From Bradysia coprophila (taxonomy: Eukaryota; Arthropoda; Insecta; Diptera; Sciaridae), in contig NW_023503572.1 of assembly GCF_014529535.1 (NCBI RefSeq), forward strand, positions 496,001 to 560,000: DNA of 64,000 nt, read 5' to 3'. Positions 35,730-47,129 of this stretch are shown here, in pieces. The notes under the pieces were generated by a model. That model ran no database searches and was not told the origin of the DNA. It saw only the letters and a program-made list of their open reading frames with translations. Each line of letters opens with the position of its first letter. The first letter of the stretch is position 1. The translations under genes were made by a program, and so were the position numbers.

Positions 35730-36650
35730 AGTAAACGATTGGCATACCGACGGTGTTCCACTATTCACTTTGCTTGTATGTGTTGTAAAAGCAATTACAA
35801 CGGACGTACCAATAAATGGTTTTGAATGGAATTGAATCCGAATTTTTACCGTTGAACCAATTAAGCAATAGACGAAAAGCAGAAGAGCTCGAAAGAGACG
35901 ACGCCAGTCTTTAATCAAATAACAGTACATTAACATGAGATGAAGAACTAGTTGGTGAGTGCAACAAACATATTAAACAAAAAAGAACACCTCCTGATTT
36001 GTGAAGCAGTGCGACTTAATTCACAAACATAAACCAAACCGCGTGGTTCTTTTAAAAAGATACCACACATACTGTATGATACAAACAAAACTGTAAATTT
36101 TTATACACCACCACGCGTTAGTGAAACTATTTCACCCGTATAAACAAGTATGTATACACAATCAGCTGTTTTGTTTGTATGAGTGGGGGCCAGCTAAAAA
36201 ACACCTGAAATAAATTCATGTTTAAATTTAACTTACGTCCACTGTAGGTGTACGTCATTCCGTGAAAGAAACGAGCCGTCAGAACAGTCGGAGCGTTCGC
36301 TGCGACTGAGCCCCGTACGAACCCGTACATCTATTGTGTACGTGACCCTAGTTCGTCGGTCGCCCTACTCTTACCCTAAGCCTGCTGTGACCGTAAACGT
36401 CGTTAAAGTAAAATTCTTATGAAATGTGCACGTCTTAAAAATTGCGCATAGCGCAATTACGAAGCCCCGTACGACGTTCTTTTCAACTCAAACCAAACTT
36501 AAAAATGTTTGCAACAATTTATATTAACCTATATTTACCTATAAATAAACATTTTACTAATAAATATGCTAGTATATAGCTCAAAAGAACTATCTACACA
36601 GTTATATAGCTCAATATAGCTGTATATATTTATATATACATGCTTGAAAC
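35730..36650. other. Non-coding region after SMU1 pseudogene
   Basis: No gene is supported. It contains AT-rich text with TATATAGCTCA-type short repeats at about 36560-36650, and several ACCACACA/GTGGTT words. The small open frames are not credible. Confidence 0.4.
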
Positions 36651-37500
36651 ACCCCACACACATAACCAATCACTTCCCTGATCACTGATCAGTAACTTTG
36701 TAAGTATCATTTTCACCGATTTCTATTGTTTTTACAAAAATCCAAAATGGCGGCCGGCGGTCATTTTGTTAGGAGGTGGAAAGTAAAACGGCTGCTTTAC
36801 ATTCGATAATACCTTTCAAACAAACAAAAAATCATGAAATTCGGTCAAAGTTTACTCGAGATATTAACCAAAAACACAACGTTCACTGTACGGCCGAGTA
36901 GCCACATATAAGCTCACTCCGAGAGACCTAGCTCACGCTTCGGTAAACCGAATTTCATAAACTTTTTTTTTCCCCTGATTGGTACGGTCAATACCTATCT
37001 AATAAAGCAACATCGATCTCAATACGTTCAAATTTGGCCAACCTACAAGCAAAAACGGCTTGCCGCCCTGTACCCAGTTCACACCAAGGGGTCTAACTCA
37101 CGAGTCGGTCATCCAGTTTCCATAAACTTTTTTTTTGTCGATCGGTATTGTAAATACCTTTTATTTGACGTATCACTCACAAGTGTAGCCTTTAAATGTC
37201 CAGAGATATCTTCGGAAAACGTTAAATCACTTATGGGGCCCCAGCTCGGGAGGGGTCGCACATCTTCGAACTTAGCCTCACTATTTTGACTATCTTTCAA
37301 GGGAAAAAAAAAATTTTGAAATCGGATTTGATTTACTCAAGATATCGACGTGACGGACAGACAGACAAAATTTTTATTGCGGATTCGTCATCTATGAACA
37401 TAGGCAAACACTTTGCCCTTACCGTCTGCTTCGAATTCCATCAATTACACACGGCATCGTAATCCTATAAGCCCCTTTGTACTTCGTACGGGGCTAAAAA
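36650..37500. repeat. Dispersed repeat, second copy of the 6520-6855 and 4430-4545 families
   Basis: ATAACCAATC...AAGTATCATTTT, TTTTTACAAAAATCC and GCGGTCATTTTGTTAG match 4430-4530. ACGGCCGAGTAG near 36891, GACAGACAGACAAA near 37355 and TACCGTCTGCTTCGAATTCC at about 37420 match 6520-6790. The order is the same at both loci, so both are parts of one larger element. Confidence 0.65.
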
Positions 37501-38900
37501 TGTAATCCGAGCGCCAACTAGTATATTGTCTGCTAACTGATTAAAGATTGTTTAAAGGTATAATAGGCCTGTATGCGCCAGTATTCTTTGTTAGCAATCG
37601 TCTTTTTCGCCAATTTTTACCCTAACCGCAAGACCATTTCTCCACTGAAAAATATATCGGTGCGAGATTCTACTCGTTCATGTCCTTTAATTTTTCCTCC
37701 GTTTCAAAAATCCTCTCAAAACTCTCAAAGGAATTTGAATTTGCACGATTATAAAAAAGGTGCATCGAAGTTACACGCTGGAAAAAATAGTTGCAAATCG
37801 AGTGGTTTGCCCGTCGGTAATTTTTTCTATTTCTGAATTTGTATATCTCTCTGAGAATCGAGTTCGCACCTCTGCAGCAATTTTTCATTTTAAATTACAT
37901 GTCCGAAAGCACACTACATACCATAACACCTTACTCATATTATCCTACGATGGTCAGCTGCCAATTCGTAACGTTAAAAATATCGAATGTCGTAATTTTA
38001 GGGATCACATTACTTGGACAAATTGTGTTTTTGGTAGCGATTTAAACTTGACTTGACGATGACAAAAGAATTGGCCTTCGTTTTTTCTTCTTTTTCTTAA
38101 ACAAAAATCGAAAAATTCATCTTTTAGTGTAAGTGTCTCGCCCCTCTGTAACAGTTTTAAAACTAACGTAACATTGGCAATGTTGTCACCGCAGAGGGAG
38201 ATAGTAATCAACACTAATTTTACTCCTGACCGAGGGGGAAACAACTATTGTGATTTTTCTTGGTTTTTTTGGCGTGTCGTACCTTTTTAAGGATTTTTCG
38301 TCATTTTATTATAAAAGTATACAAAAAATCAAGAAAGCCCCAAAAAAATCAAGAAGAGTCAACAAAATGAAAAAGTTGATTTTTTTGATTTTTCCGTTGT
38401 TGTTACTTCCTCGCTTTTGACTTAAAGTGTTGCGTTAGCGAATGTTGTCTAAATTGTCGTTATAAAGACCGAAGTAATTGCTAAACGTATAGCTTTGCTA
38501 CAAAGGAGAGAAAGCTAGACCGAGATTACCGATTTATTTTTGTCATCATAATCGATACCAGAAATGACTCCCACCTTAAACGACCCAAGATGAAAGAAAA
38601 ACGCTGATCAAATTGAGAAATTAGTTTTGGATTTAATATTCTTATAGAAATGCGTTCATGAAGCTTAGTACATTAAAATATGGAAAAAAAGTCATTTTTG
38701 TGCTTGAAGACTGAATGTCGACGGATTTCGACACGCATTCTACGATCGAAAAGTTCCATTTTTCTCAGAGAGAGATATTTGCGGCCAAGAAAGTACTTTC
38801 TCGGTTGCTCTCTCCGGCCGAAAATGGATTTTCATATATATTTTATGCAATTCAGTGATGATATTTACAACTTACGCAGCCTGTGTGCAATGTTATATGA
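37501..38900. other. AT-rich region without recognised gene
   Basis: The open frames at 37573-37836, 37760-38056, 38005-38244 and 38680-38919 overlap each other on both strands and match nothing I recognise. No repeat structure stands out. Confidence 0.4.
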
Positions 38901-38906
38901 ACGTAT

Positions 38907-39156
38907 TTTATCGCACTAGTGCGATAAAGGATTTGCAAGGGACTTTATCGCGCTAGTGCGATAAAAGCCACGTGTTGCTGACATCACACTACCAATATTT
39001 TCGATATTTATTCGTTTTCTTCATTGCATAAAACGTTGTATGCCACACGAATCGTATTCTGGTATATTATCGCACACGACGTCTTGCCAACATCGGCTTC
39101 GCCTCGGATTGGCAATCTGACATCTAGTGCGATAATATACCTTCATACGATTCTTG
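38907..39156. repeat. Cluster of TATCGCACTAGTGCGATA palindromes and a TIR hairpin
   Basis: A perfect 22-bp palindrome with core TATCGCACTAGTGCGATA lies at 38907-38928, and a one-mismatch copy at 38944-38965. Nearby, GGTATATTATCGCAC (39061-39075) and its exact complement (39127-39141) bound an ~81-bp hairpin. Its arms extend imperfectly outward to about 39046-39156 through a shared CGAATCGTAT. All four sites share ATCGCAC, suggesting related MITE ends. Confidence 0.7.
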
Positions 39157-39472
39157 TTACATAAATAACTATTTCCGGCCGCGATCAAGTGTGCATGCTT
39201 TGTTGTTGAAATGGCTGTAGAGTGATTTCTATGTTAATGATGTTGTGGCTCCGCCTCGTTAGGACAAGCTTACGACTAGTACCGAAAAATTCAACTTTTC
39301 ATCACTCGTAGATAGATAGATAGATTAGGTGGGTGGAATTTATATTTATAGACTCCTGCACCTTGGCCGCCAATGGACCTGTTGAGCGTGCCCACGTATT
39401 TTTTGAACATCTATCAATTCGATATTATTGGTAGAAATCACAGATGGAGCTGCTGAATAGCATTCTTTGAAG

Positions 39473-39660
39473 TTTTTTTTTTTATGTCATGATGGTGTTA
39501 ACACCTCAGAAATCATTTTTAGTTTTTTAGATGAAACTAATAGCAGACACTAATCATCCATGATTAGGAAAAATCCATATGAGTATGTTCACACCGGGAG
39601 TCGAACCCGGGACCCATAGGCCGTGAGTCCATTGCTCTACCGATTGAGCTAACTGGACCC
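39473..39660 (-). mobile_element. tRNA-derived SINE
   Basis: The reverse-strand head (39660 to 39586) has a D-arm GCTCAATCGGTAGAGC (A box), a loop with CAC in the anticodon position, and a perfect T-arm CCGGGTTCGACTCCCGG (B box). The acceptor stem does not pair, so it is not a working tRNA gene. An unrelated ~100-bp body and a poly(A) tail (39473-39483, T on the plus strand) follow, which is the standard SINE layout. No clear target duplication was found. Confidence 0.75.
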
Positions 39661-39749
39661 CCCCTCGTAACAAAATGTACTATTCATGATTGCATTTTTA
39701 CGAACGAGAGATCGACGACAATTTTTCCATTGAAAAGTAAAAATTTCTC

Positions 39750-41250
39750 CTAAATAAACGCTTGTTCTGCCGCCAGTTTTTCCATAAGTGGTTTGGCAAT
39801 TGCATTTGTAGCGAAACAAAAAATGAGTCCAAAAAATATTGAAATAGGCAATGCTGGTAGTGCTTTTCGGAATATTGCCTGAAGGAGCAGGGCTAGGGTA
39901 GTCCCTGCGAATGGACAGAAAAAAAACGTCAGCTGGTTAACTGCTTGTTACAAAGAAAAAATCGGTTGACTCACAATTAGTATAGCTACGAAACAAGCGG
40001 TCGTCGTATTCCAATCACCATAGCTTGACGCTTTACCGACTAGCACTGAATAGAAAATGAAATCAACGAGCCCAAGTTTAATGTCACCTGAAATTTGAAA
40101 TTGAAATAAAAATTGTGGCGCTGCAAACCTCTATTCGTTCTTCAGGTTCTGGTTCATAATTTTGTACAGGCTGTGGTTGTGTTGTTACGATGTGATATTG
40201 AGCTGGCCGATTTTGATCGCCTGTGGTATTTGCTTGCACTTCAACTTGACGACGTTCGCGTCGCTCCATCCCTGGACGTTTTCACCATCTGGGTATAAAA
40301 CACACCTTTTTGATCGTTGGTATGTAACGTAACATACTATTTTTTGCAGGTAACGATATGTCCGACATCATTAACTATACAAACACCAATAAAGTCACAA
40401 TAACACGCAAAATCAAAAAGAAAAAACTCAAAATTTACCGTCTCTGTTCGCAAAATATCTCACAAGAGGCGTACCTTCTCCAGAGTTCTGCTGTTGTGGA
40501 GGTTGTTGTGGTTGTGGTGATGATGGTCCTGATTCTTGTACATCATTTCTGTTAGTTAAAGCATCTCGATGACCTGTACCCATGTATGAGTACATAAAGG
40601 TCGCTGTTAACAGAAGCATCATAAGACGTTAGCCGAATTTCATTTTGTTTTACTTTCAAACATTTCACATACATGAATAGATGAGCGCCGGATGTGCTGT
40701 TTCAACAAGAATCCGAAGAGGTCCACGAGGTGATAGTACAGCAACCAAGTCTTAAAGAAAAAGAATTCGAAACACAAATTTTGGTTTTAAAGACAGGATG
40801 AACATGTGTTGGATCAGTTGTTTATTAATCACTCACCCCAAATAGATATAACAGCGAGTACAATCCAAGTGGTCTATTCCGGTAAATATTTGATGAACAC
40901 CAATGCCATCAGTGGAGCTACGAATGTCAAATAAGCTTGTTGCAATCGTAATAAACCGTGCCAATGTATCGACATCACAATAGCAACTCCGAAATTCCAC
41001 ATTATTAGCAATGCAGTAAAATAATCCATTGGAATGTTGTAGGCGCGGAGCAGTTCCCTACACGAATTGGGTTCTGTGACAGACCTTAGAACAACATTAT
41101 GAACACTTACTCCAAATACAGGTAGCTGAAGAAAAAGAGCAATATAAAGGAAGACAGTATCAACCAGCCGTGTATGACTTTTAGCATCGTTTCTTATACA
41201 AAACAATTACCAATATTGTAATCAACATTATCACAACCATTAAATAGTTT
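39750..41250 (-). pseudogene. Presenilin pseudogene, 5'-truncated, introns retained
   Basis: The segments in coding order are about 41250-41111, 41057-40837, 40750-40673, 40603-40464, about 40270-40129, 40087-39975 and 39904-39750. They show [59 protein letters not shown] (catalytic Asp, its codon split by an intron), [32 protein letters not shown] (PAL motif) and the stop after AEQAFI. Presenilin is the aspartyl protease of gamma-secretase, which cleaves Notch. Lesions: no exons before the second membrane segment, a 1-nt deletion at the CYK codons near 41185, TAG for Trp after KYLPE (40874-40876), GLGD changed to GLVD, loss of about 8 residues after ETA, and a ~7-nt deletion near 39900. Confidence 0.93.
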
Positions 41251-41417
41251 TGTTTCAAAGAAACGTAATGGTTATGCTTATGTCTCTCTGCTTTTTCAGC
41301 AATGGACCGTGCTTTCTTTGATGAATCATTAATATATGATGCAGCCATGGTATCCCGGACGGTAACATCCCACAAGAGTGATCTCCCATGACTCCATTTT
41401 AGTAGTAGGCTCTGCAA
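41250..41417 (-). pseudogene. Reverse-transcriptase C-terminal fragment abutting presenilin
   Basis: Reverse-strand translation GRSLLWDVTVRDTMAASYIN followed by ARSIAEKAERHKHNHYVSLK resembles the C-terminal domain of non-LTR polyproteins (pattern WD-T-DT-A-SY, then A-AE-RK--KY-L). It runs directly into the first surviving presenilin segment, so the presenilin copy was cut at this junction. It may belong to the same element group as 2500-4000. Confidence 0.5.
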
Positions 41418-41514
41418 GTGAACGACACGAAAAATTCTTGCTCCATCAAAATATTATAAAAAATTTAATTTATTGATGGAAATTGAGCCTTAATTGTTTG
41501 AATTTACAAATACA

Positions 41515-42712
41515 CCGGTTGCCAATAGTCTCTTTATAATACTGTGGCTAATGGCACCGGGTGCTAATAGTCTCTTTATTATACTGTGGCTAATGGCACC
41601 AGGTGCCAATAGTCTCTTTATTATACTAATGCTAATCGCACCCGGTGCCATTAGCCAAAGTACTATAAGCAGACTATTGGCACCCGGTGCCATTAGCCAT
41701 AGTATTATAAAGAGACTACTGGCACCCGGAAAATTTAATTAAATTTGTAGAATACTAGGTAATTCATCCTTCTACGAAATGAAATGTAAAGCCGTTTTTT
41801 GGATCATAGGGAACTCATCTTTTTACGAAATGTTGCGTAAAGGCGGATTGTTCGATCCTGAGGAATTCATCCTTTTACGAAATGTAACGCAAGTTCGGGT
41901 TGTTCAATGCTAGGAAATTAATCCTTTTACGAAATATAACGCAAATGCATTTTGTAGAATACTATGGAATTCATCCTTCTACGAAATGTAACGTAAACGT
42001 GGATTGTTCGATCCTAAGGAATTTATCCTTTTACGAAATGTAACGTAAATGTAGTTTTTTCGATCTTAGGGAATTCATCCTATTGAGAAATGTAACGTAA
42101 AGGCGGATTGATTCGTAAAAGGACGAATTCCCTATGATCCAACAAAACGGCTTAACGTTTCATTTCGTAAAAGGATGAATTCCGTAGTATTCTACAAAAC
42201 GCATTTACGTCTCATTTTGTAAAAGGATTAATTCCCTAGTATCGAACAACTCGTCTTTAAGTTATATTTCGTAAAAGGACGAACTCCCTAAGATCGAACC
42301 AACTACCTATACGTTACATTTCGTGAAAAGATGGATTGTGTACAAAACAAGTTTAATTTTCAAAATATCCACATTTTTTATTCAAATATTTAATTTTTCC
42401 GGGTGCCAATGGTCTGTTTATAGTACTTTGGCTAATGGCACCGGGTGCGATTAGCATTAGTATAATAAAGAGACTATTGGCACCTGGTGCCATTAGCCAC
42501 AGTATAAGAGACTATTGGCACCTGGTGCCATTAGCCACAGTATAATTAAGAGACTATTGGCACCTGGTGCCATTAGCCACAGTATAATTAAGAGACTATT
42601 GACACCTGGTGCCACTAGCCACTGTATAATTAAGAGACTATTGGCACCTGGTGCCATTAGCCACTGTATAATTAAGAGACTATTGGTACCCGGTGCCAAT
42701 AGTCTCTTTCTT
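41515..42712. mobile_element. ~1.2-kb foldback-like element, family 2, copy 1
   Basis: The outer parts are ~41-bp units GGTGCCAATAGTCTCTTTAT + AATACTGTGGCTAATGGCACC, each bounded by GGTGCC/GGCACC. The inner parts are ~60-bp units with AATTCATCCTTTTACGAAAT followed by GTAACGTAAAGG. The right half (from about 42115) repeats the same in reverse orientation, so single strands could fold into a ~600-bp hairpin. Open frames reading MAPGANSLFII are repeat artefacts. A second copy is at 59199-60185. Confidence 0.8.
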
Positions 42713-43540
42713 AAATTTTCCGGAAAGCTTCGAATGTCTGCATGACAAATCATTCCCACTAAAACTGACACAGGTGGCTTCTAGTTGTGTGATGATTATA
42801 ATATTTCAATTGCTGTGGTGTATCACACGGCTTAAATTGACATCTCATATTTCTTTAAAATTAAAATTATCGAGTTTTTCGTCTTGTTGCTTTTTTCCTT
42901 TCATGTTAATCGCATAATTTTTGTAGACCCGAAATTGGTACACGCTCATTAAAGAGACTTTTGCTCTGTGGATATTTCTGCAGAAAAAAAAATCGTTTTA
43001 CATTTCGAACAAAGATTGAGTTTTCCATTTGTGTGGAATGTGTGTACATTAAGTAAATTAAACCGTGCAACTACATCGAAACTGTCAATATTCTTTGTGT
43101 TTTCAATTTTTCTCCTAATCTTGACTTGACTTGAACATAACAAATTGGTACCTGTGCACATACCCGGTAGAGCTTGAACGATGCAACGTTGCCATATCAT
43201 CGTTGAATGAACTCCCTTTTCGCCCCCCCCCTAGTTTACTGGTGTGCACACATCTTGTCACAAGACCAGATTTACGCAAACCAGATAACTGTGTTTTCAA
43301 TTTCTCTCTCTTAAATGATGATAGATAACACATTTAACTGTTTTGAGATAAAATTATTGTTCCATTTGTTGTGAAAAGTTGAAAGTTAGAATGGTTAACG
43401 AATAGTTTAATGCGGGGCGTTTTTTCGTCCTTTTTTTCCTAACAATATTATTGTGTGTTGTGCGGATGGCTTATTGATCGTTATTTTTTTTTAACAACCT
43501 GAAGTCAGCCAATCGAGCCGCTTGCAACACAAAAGAGACC
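42713..43540. other. Upstream region of the 43541 gene
   Basis: AT-rich, with a C-run near 43223-43231. No coding exon is recognised. The 5' leader and promoter of the gene starting at 43541 are presumably in the last few hundred bases, but no element is called. Confidence 0.4.
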
Positions 43541-44422
43541 ATGGGCAATATAATTCCAACAAATGAAGATCGTAGAAAAAGTAAGCATTTATAAGATTCT
43601 TCATGATTTGTCATGTCGTAGTGATGGCCATTTTTCTTCAACTATATTATTATCATTGGTCATTTTAGAATACGAATGTGAAATTACTGTTGACAACCAT
43701 CCTCCATTTGTTTTAATGGCTGCAAATTTACAACAGCTAAGGAGGTTGTTGACTAAATACAGTAGTTTCAAAGACGATGAAAACCCGCCATGGATTTTCG
43801 ACTCGCAAAGAAGACTAGTCTACGACAATGCAACATTCATAAGTTTAGAGAACAGGAAATTTTTTGCGATGTCTTCTAAGTCACCTGCTGACTGGATATT
43901 ACTCGATCACGAAATTATTGAACTCAACTATCAACAACTCGAAACACCGACAACTGAGAATTCCGATGAGACTTCTTTGATAAAGCTTGCATCGAAAACA
44001 CTCCGTAAGTTTTCTAAACTTTTCTAATTCACGCCATAAGTGCGCCTTCCATTTCAAAACATAACGCATATCAGGACTTTTTAACTCATAGTTTTTGACA
44101 TTAGTTACATGAAGTCAGCGGTATTTTGTTCAACTGCCAGTTAGAAAAATTTTAATTTTTGGTGGACTTATGGCGTGAATAGTTTTATTATTCACTATTT
44201 TAGTTTTTTTTGTTTGATTCCCATTCTCATTTAGCTTCTTGTCTCCCACAAGATTTGGGAAGCTTTTTTGCAATTGTGTATACGTTAAACGATCTACTCA
44301 AAGCTATAATCCCTGACTATGCAAGGATTGTAACATGTTTTATTAGTCTTTTTTACTATATCTATTATTCGGCAAAGGTTGTCAAACAAATTTTCAAAAA
44401 AGTAGATTTTATGGTTTTTTGA
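43541..44422 (+). CDS. Small 3-exon gene, possible CIDE-N-like N-myristoylated protein, 187 aa
   Basis: The exons are 43541-43580, 43669-44004 and 44235-44422. They total 564 nt, with GT-AG introns of 88 and 230 bp and a continuous frame. The start MGNIIPTNEDRRKK has Gly2 and a pattern compatible with N-myristoylation. Residues about 14-90 (YECEITVDNHPPF, LQQLRRLLTKYSSF, IFDSQRRLVYDNATFISLEN, KFFAMSSKSPADW) recall the CIDE-N fold of DNA-fragmentation-factor-related proteins in spacing (basic strand, helix, acidic turn, hydrophobic strand, Trp). This is pattern recognition, not a confirmed hit. The C-terminus has a hydrophobic stretch (IVTCFISLFYYIYYSA) that could be a membrane segment. I do not recognise an orthologue. 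Confidence 0.7.
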
Positions 44423-45169
44423 GTTTTTTGTTCTGCGTTACTTTTATTTCAGTTTTTACACTTATCGCACTTTTATTAAAAGCTAAAATTGATTCGTATA
44501 AATTTATGTTGAAGGCATGCAACGCGACAGTAAATTTAAACAACACAATGAATAACGATTAAATCAACAATTAGACGACGCCGATAAAGTCGAAATAAAA
44601 ATGAGTCACTTGCATCAACTTAGTATTTTGACTCGAAACGTTCAATGAACCTAACCAATAATAATATCAATGGCCAGCGGCCACAGTCAAACAATTCACT
44701 GAAAATAGTGAGAAAAATTTAGCGAAGAAGGAAAAACAAATGTGTGATAACTTGGGTTATATGCGACTGAAACGGATAAAAAAGGTGAAAATGTAAGAGG
44801 AACTTTACGATGGTCCGCCTGCCAATCGTTGTCTGTCCTTTTCGTTTGGACAAAACCATCATAAATTCACTCCTTCACACCGTCAAACAGAGGCAATCAT
44901 TCAAACGGCAACGCTACTCCTCCGCTTGACAGTGGAAAAATGAATTGGACCGCTGAACGATTGTTCACTATCTACATCTCCACATCGATTCTACTACAAG
45001 CATTGACCGATCAGGAAGACAGTAACATGATGCGCACGGAAAAAGATGAGGATCGTTGGATTTAAAATTTTCACAAGCGTCAAAAACGAACTCGATTATT
45101 GAAACGAACGTGGAAGTCACAGAGCAGTTGCATGGCTTGTGGCCGGCTTATAGTCATAGAAATTGTAAA
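44423..45169. other. Region between small gene and TTLL4-like pseudogene
   Basis: No reliable gene. A 42-codon frame beginning MNWTAERLFTIYISTS at about 44940 may be a remnant of an upstream exon of the TTLL4-like copy or chance. Confidence 0.35.
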
Positions 45170-46189
45170 TCGATCATTAAATCGCCAGCATCGGCTAGAG
45201 TAACTGGCATCAAGGTGGTGAATCAATGGTCATAGATTCCGAAACTGAAACCGTTGATTGTTCAAAGGTGAGTGACGATATTTTTGTGATTTCAATTCGA
45301 CACTGGGGCGTATTAGTACCTCGTAAAACCACGGTTTCGAAGTCGGACGTATGCAGTATTGCTTCTGCTCAAGACGAAAAACGTTCGAGCGTTCAACAAA
45401 AAAATGAAACTGATATCAAGTCGAGGTTGGACGGATGTGAGGTGCAAATGCACTCAAATCAATTTGATGGTCATTGTGTAGACCGTTGAGTAAGAATTGG
45501 AAAAGAAGTTCGTCTAGTGAAATATATCATTTCAGTAGTTTTAATATCGGGAAAAGCATGGTGAATAATTGGTTTCGAGAAGATAGCGCTTTTGTCAATA
45601 CTAAATATACAAATTCATCATAATAAAGATTGTGCAGATACGAGGCACGACACGTCTATTTAATTGTAAAATCTGTTGACGGTAAGCAATTCCTATGAAA
45701 AAGCTTTCTCTTTCAAAGTAGAGGTTCTTATAGTTCAGGTTCAGACAGGGACTATTTTCAAGTGCTAAGACTATTTTAATTTTGAGGAAATACGTTGACC
45801 TTGAAAGCCTCTTTGAGTTGCCAATAAGCTTTTGAATCGTTAAACGGTTGCTATTTTACATTTTACCCAGTGGGTTGTCATTACGTAAATTACTCGTGCT
45901 AAGTGGTCGCCGTTATCCGAATAAACGGACGCCTTTTTCGTCATTTTTACAGTCCCTCAAGTAGCAAAATACAGCAAAGCCCGCAAATTGTCGCAAAAAC
46001 TAATTTTTAACCGAATTCCAGATACACTGATCGGCCGCTGCTAATCGCTGAACGTAAATTCGACCTGAAGCTTTATGTATTAGTAACACCTATCAAACCG
46101 CTACGAGTCCTCGTACGAGTCTACATGCACACCGACGGACTAGCTAGATTCATATTGGGTAAGCCATCTTTCTGTTACACGCATGCCAT

Positions 46190-46700
46190 TCACCTAAAAA
46201 AATCTTGTCCAGCTTAGCTGTAGTCTTTGTACGAATGTACTGTACAAATTCGCGACAAGTACATTATGTTAACGTAGCAGTAATATTTACAGCACAGCTG
46301 TATAAATGTACAGTTAAGCGAACGTTGATTCCCTGATCCAAAATTAAAAATTGTACAGAAAATATAGTCAAAATCCACCATTTTTCATTGTTATATTATT
46401 TAGTACGTTAAATTATATTAACTAAATTAACTAAATTGAAAAAAAAAATGGCGCTAACTGCGGCTAGAACCCATAACCTCCGACACTCTAGTCCACCACC
46501 TTACTCATGCGCCAACTCAGAACTTGTGTTTGGTAAACGATATGTCAAAGAGATCTTATAATATCGTACGTCTCCATAGTACTGTTTTTCTGAACATTAA
46601 TGTTCAGCTGAGCAGTATTGTGAAATTGAACTTCAAAAGTTCTCATATTCTTATACTGCTGTGCTGTAATGTAAAATGTCAAAATATCGAAAATAATTGA
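46190..46700. repeat. Dispersed repeat with GTACAAATTCGCGACAAGTACAT and a tRNA-like stretch
   Basis: TGTACAAATTCGCGACAAGT lies near 46244 and again near 48383, both beside AGCTGTACA-type words, so two copies of one element sit in the TTLL4-like introns. At about 46460-46520 the reverse strand reads GTTGGCGCATGAGTAAGGTG ... GGTTATGGGTTCTAGCC, an A-box/B-box arrangement of a tRNA-derived SINE head, followed by a T-run. Confidence 0.5.
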
Positions 46701-47129
46701 GAAATACTAGAAAATTTTTTTATTTTTTTTAGTAGATTTCGTTAAAATTAATCCTAAATTTGTACCTGTACATGACACAAATTCCACCAATGGAGTGGCT
46801 TCTATTCTTAACAAAAATTACCCTACTCTATTTATCCAGAACCATGGAAACTTTGTTTTTTTTTTTCTTCGAAAAATGTGTTTTTTCAATTAGTAGTTTT
46901 CATTTATTGAAACTGATTGTCCGAACTTAGTCCAAACTAGGCATGCCCTGAAAGTACTTGACTTCAGCTTTCCAACGAGCGCACATTTAGCAGCCGTAAA
47001 ATGAGTCCGAAAAACATCCTTTTTCGACCTTCTAAGGTCAGCCACTATCAACCAAAAGTGACTAGAGACTATCTGAAGCCTGCTTTGAGATCTAAGGGCA
47101 ACATTTAAAACCATGTATATATCAATCAT

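Noticed and set aside
38907-38965. Bacterial-style operator dyads
   Set aside because: The host is clearly a eukaryote; the dyads fit better as ends of small mobile elements.
39586-39660. Functional tRNA gene (CAC anticodon position)
   Set aside because: The acceptor stem does not pair and the anticodon stem has a mismatch; a poly(A)-tailed body follows, so it is a SINE head.
40874-41206. The long minus-strand frame starting [19 protein letters not shown] as presenilin's true N-terminal exon
   Set aside because: Its first third is an out-of-frame reading of the conserved [11 protein letters not shown] segment; the real frame is shifted by a 1-nt deletion and interrupted by an intron at 41058-41110.
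41494-42771. Open frames on both strands translating as MAPGANSLFIILWL-type repeats
   Set aside because: They are translations of the GGTGCCAATAGTCTC foldback units; both strands are open because the units are inverted.
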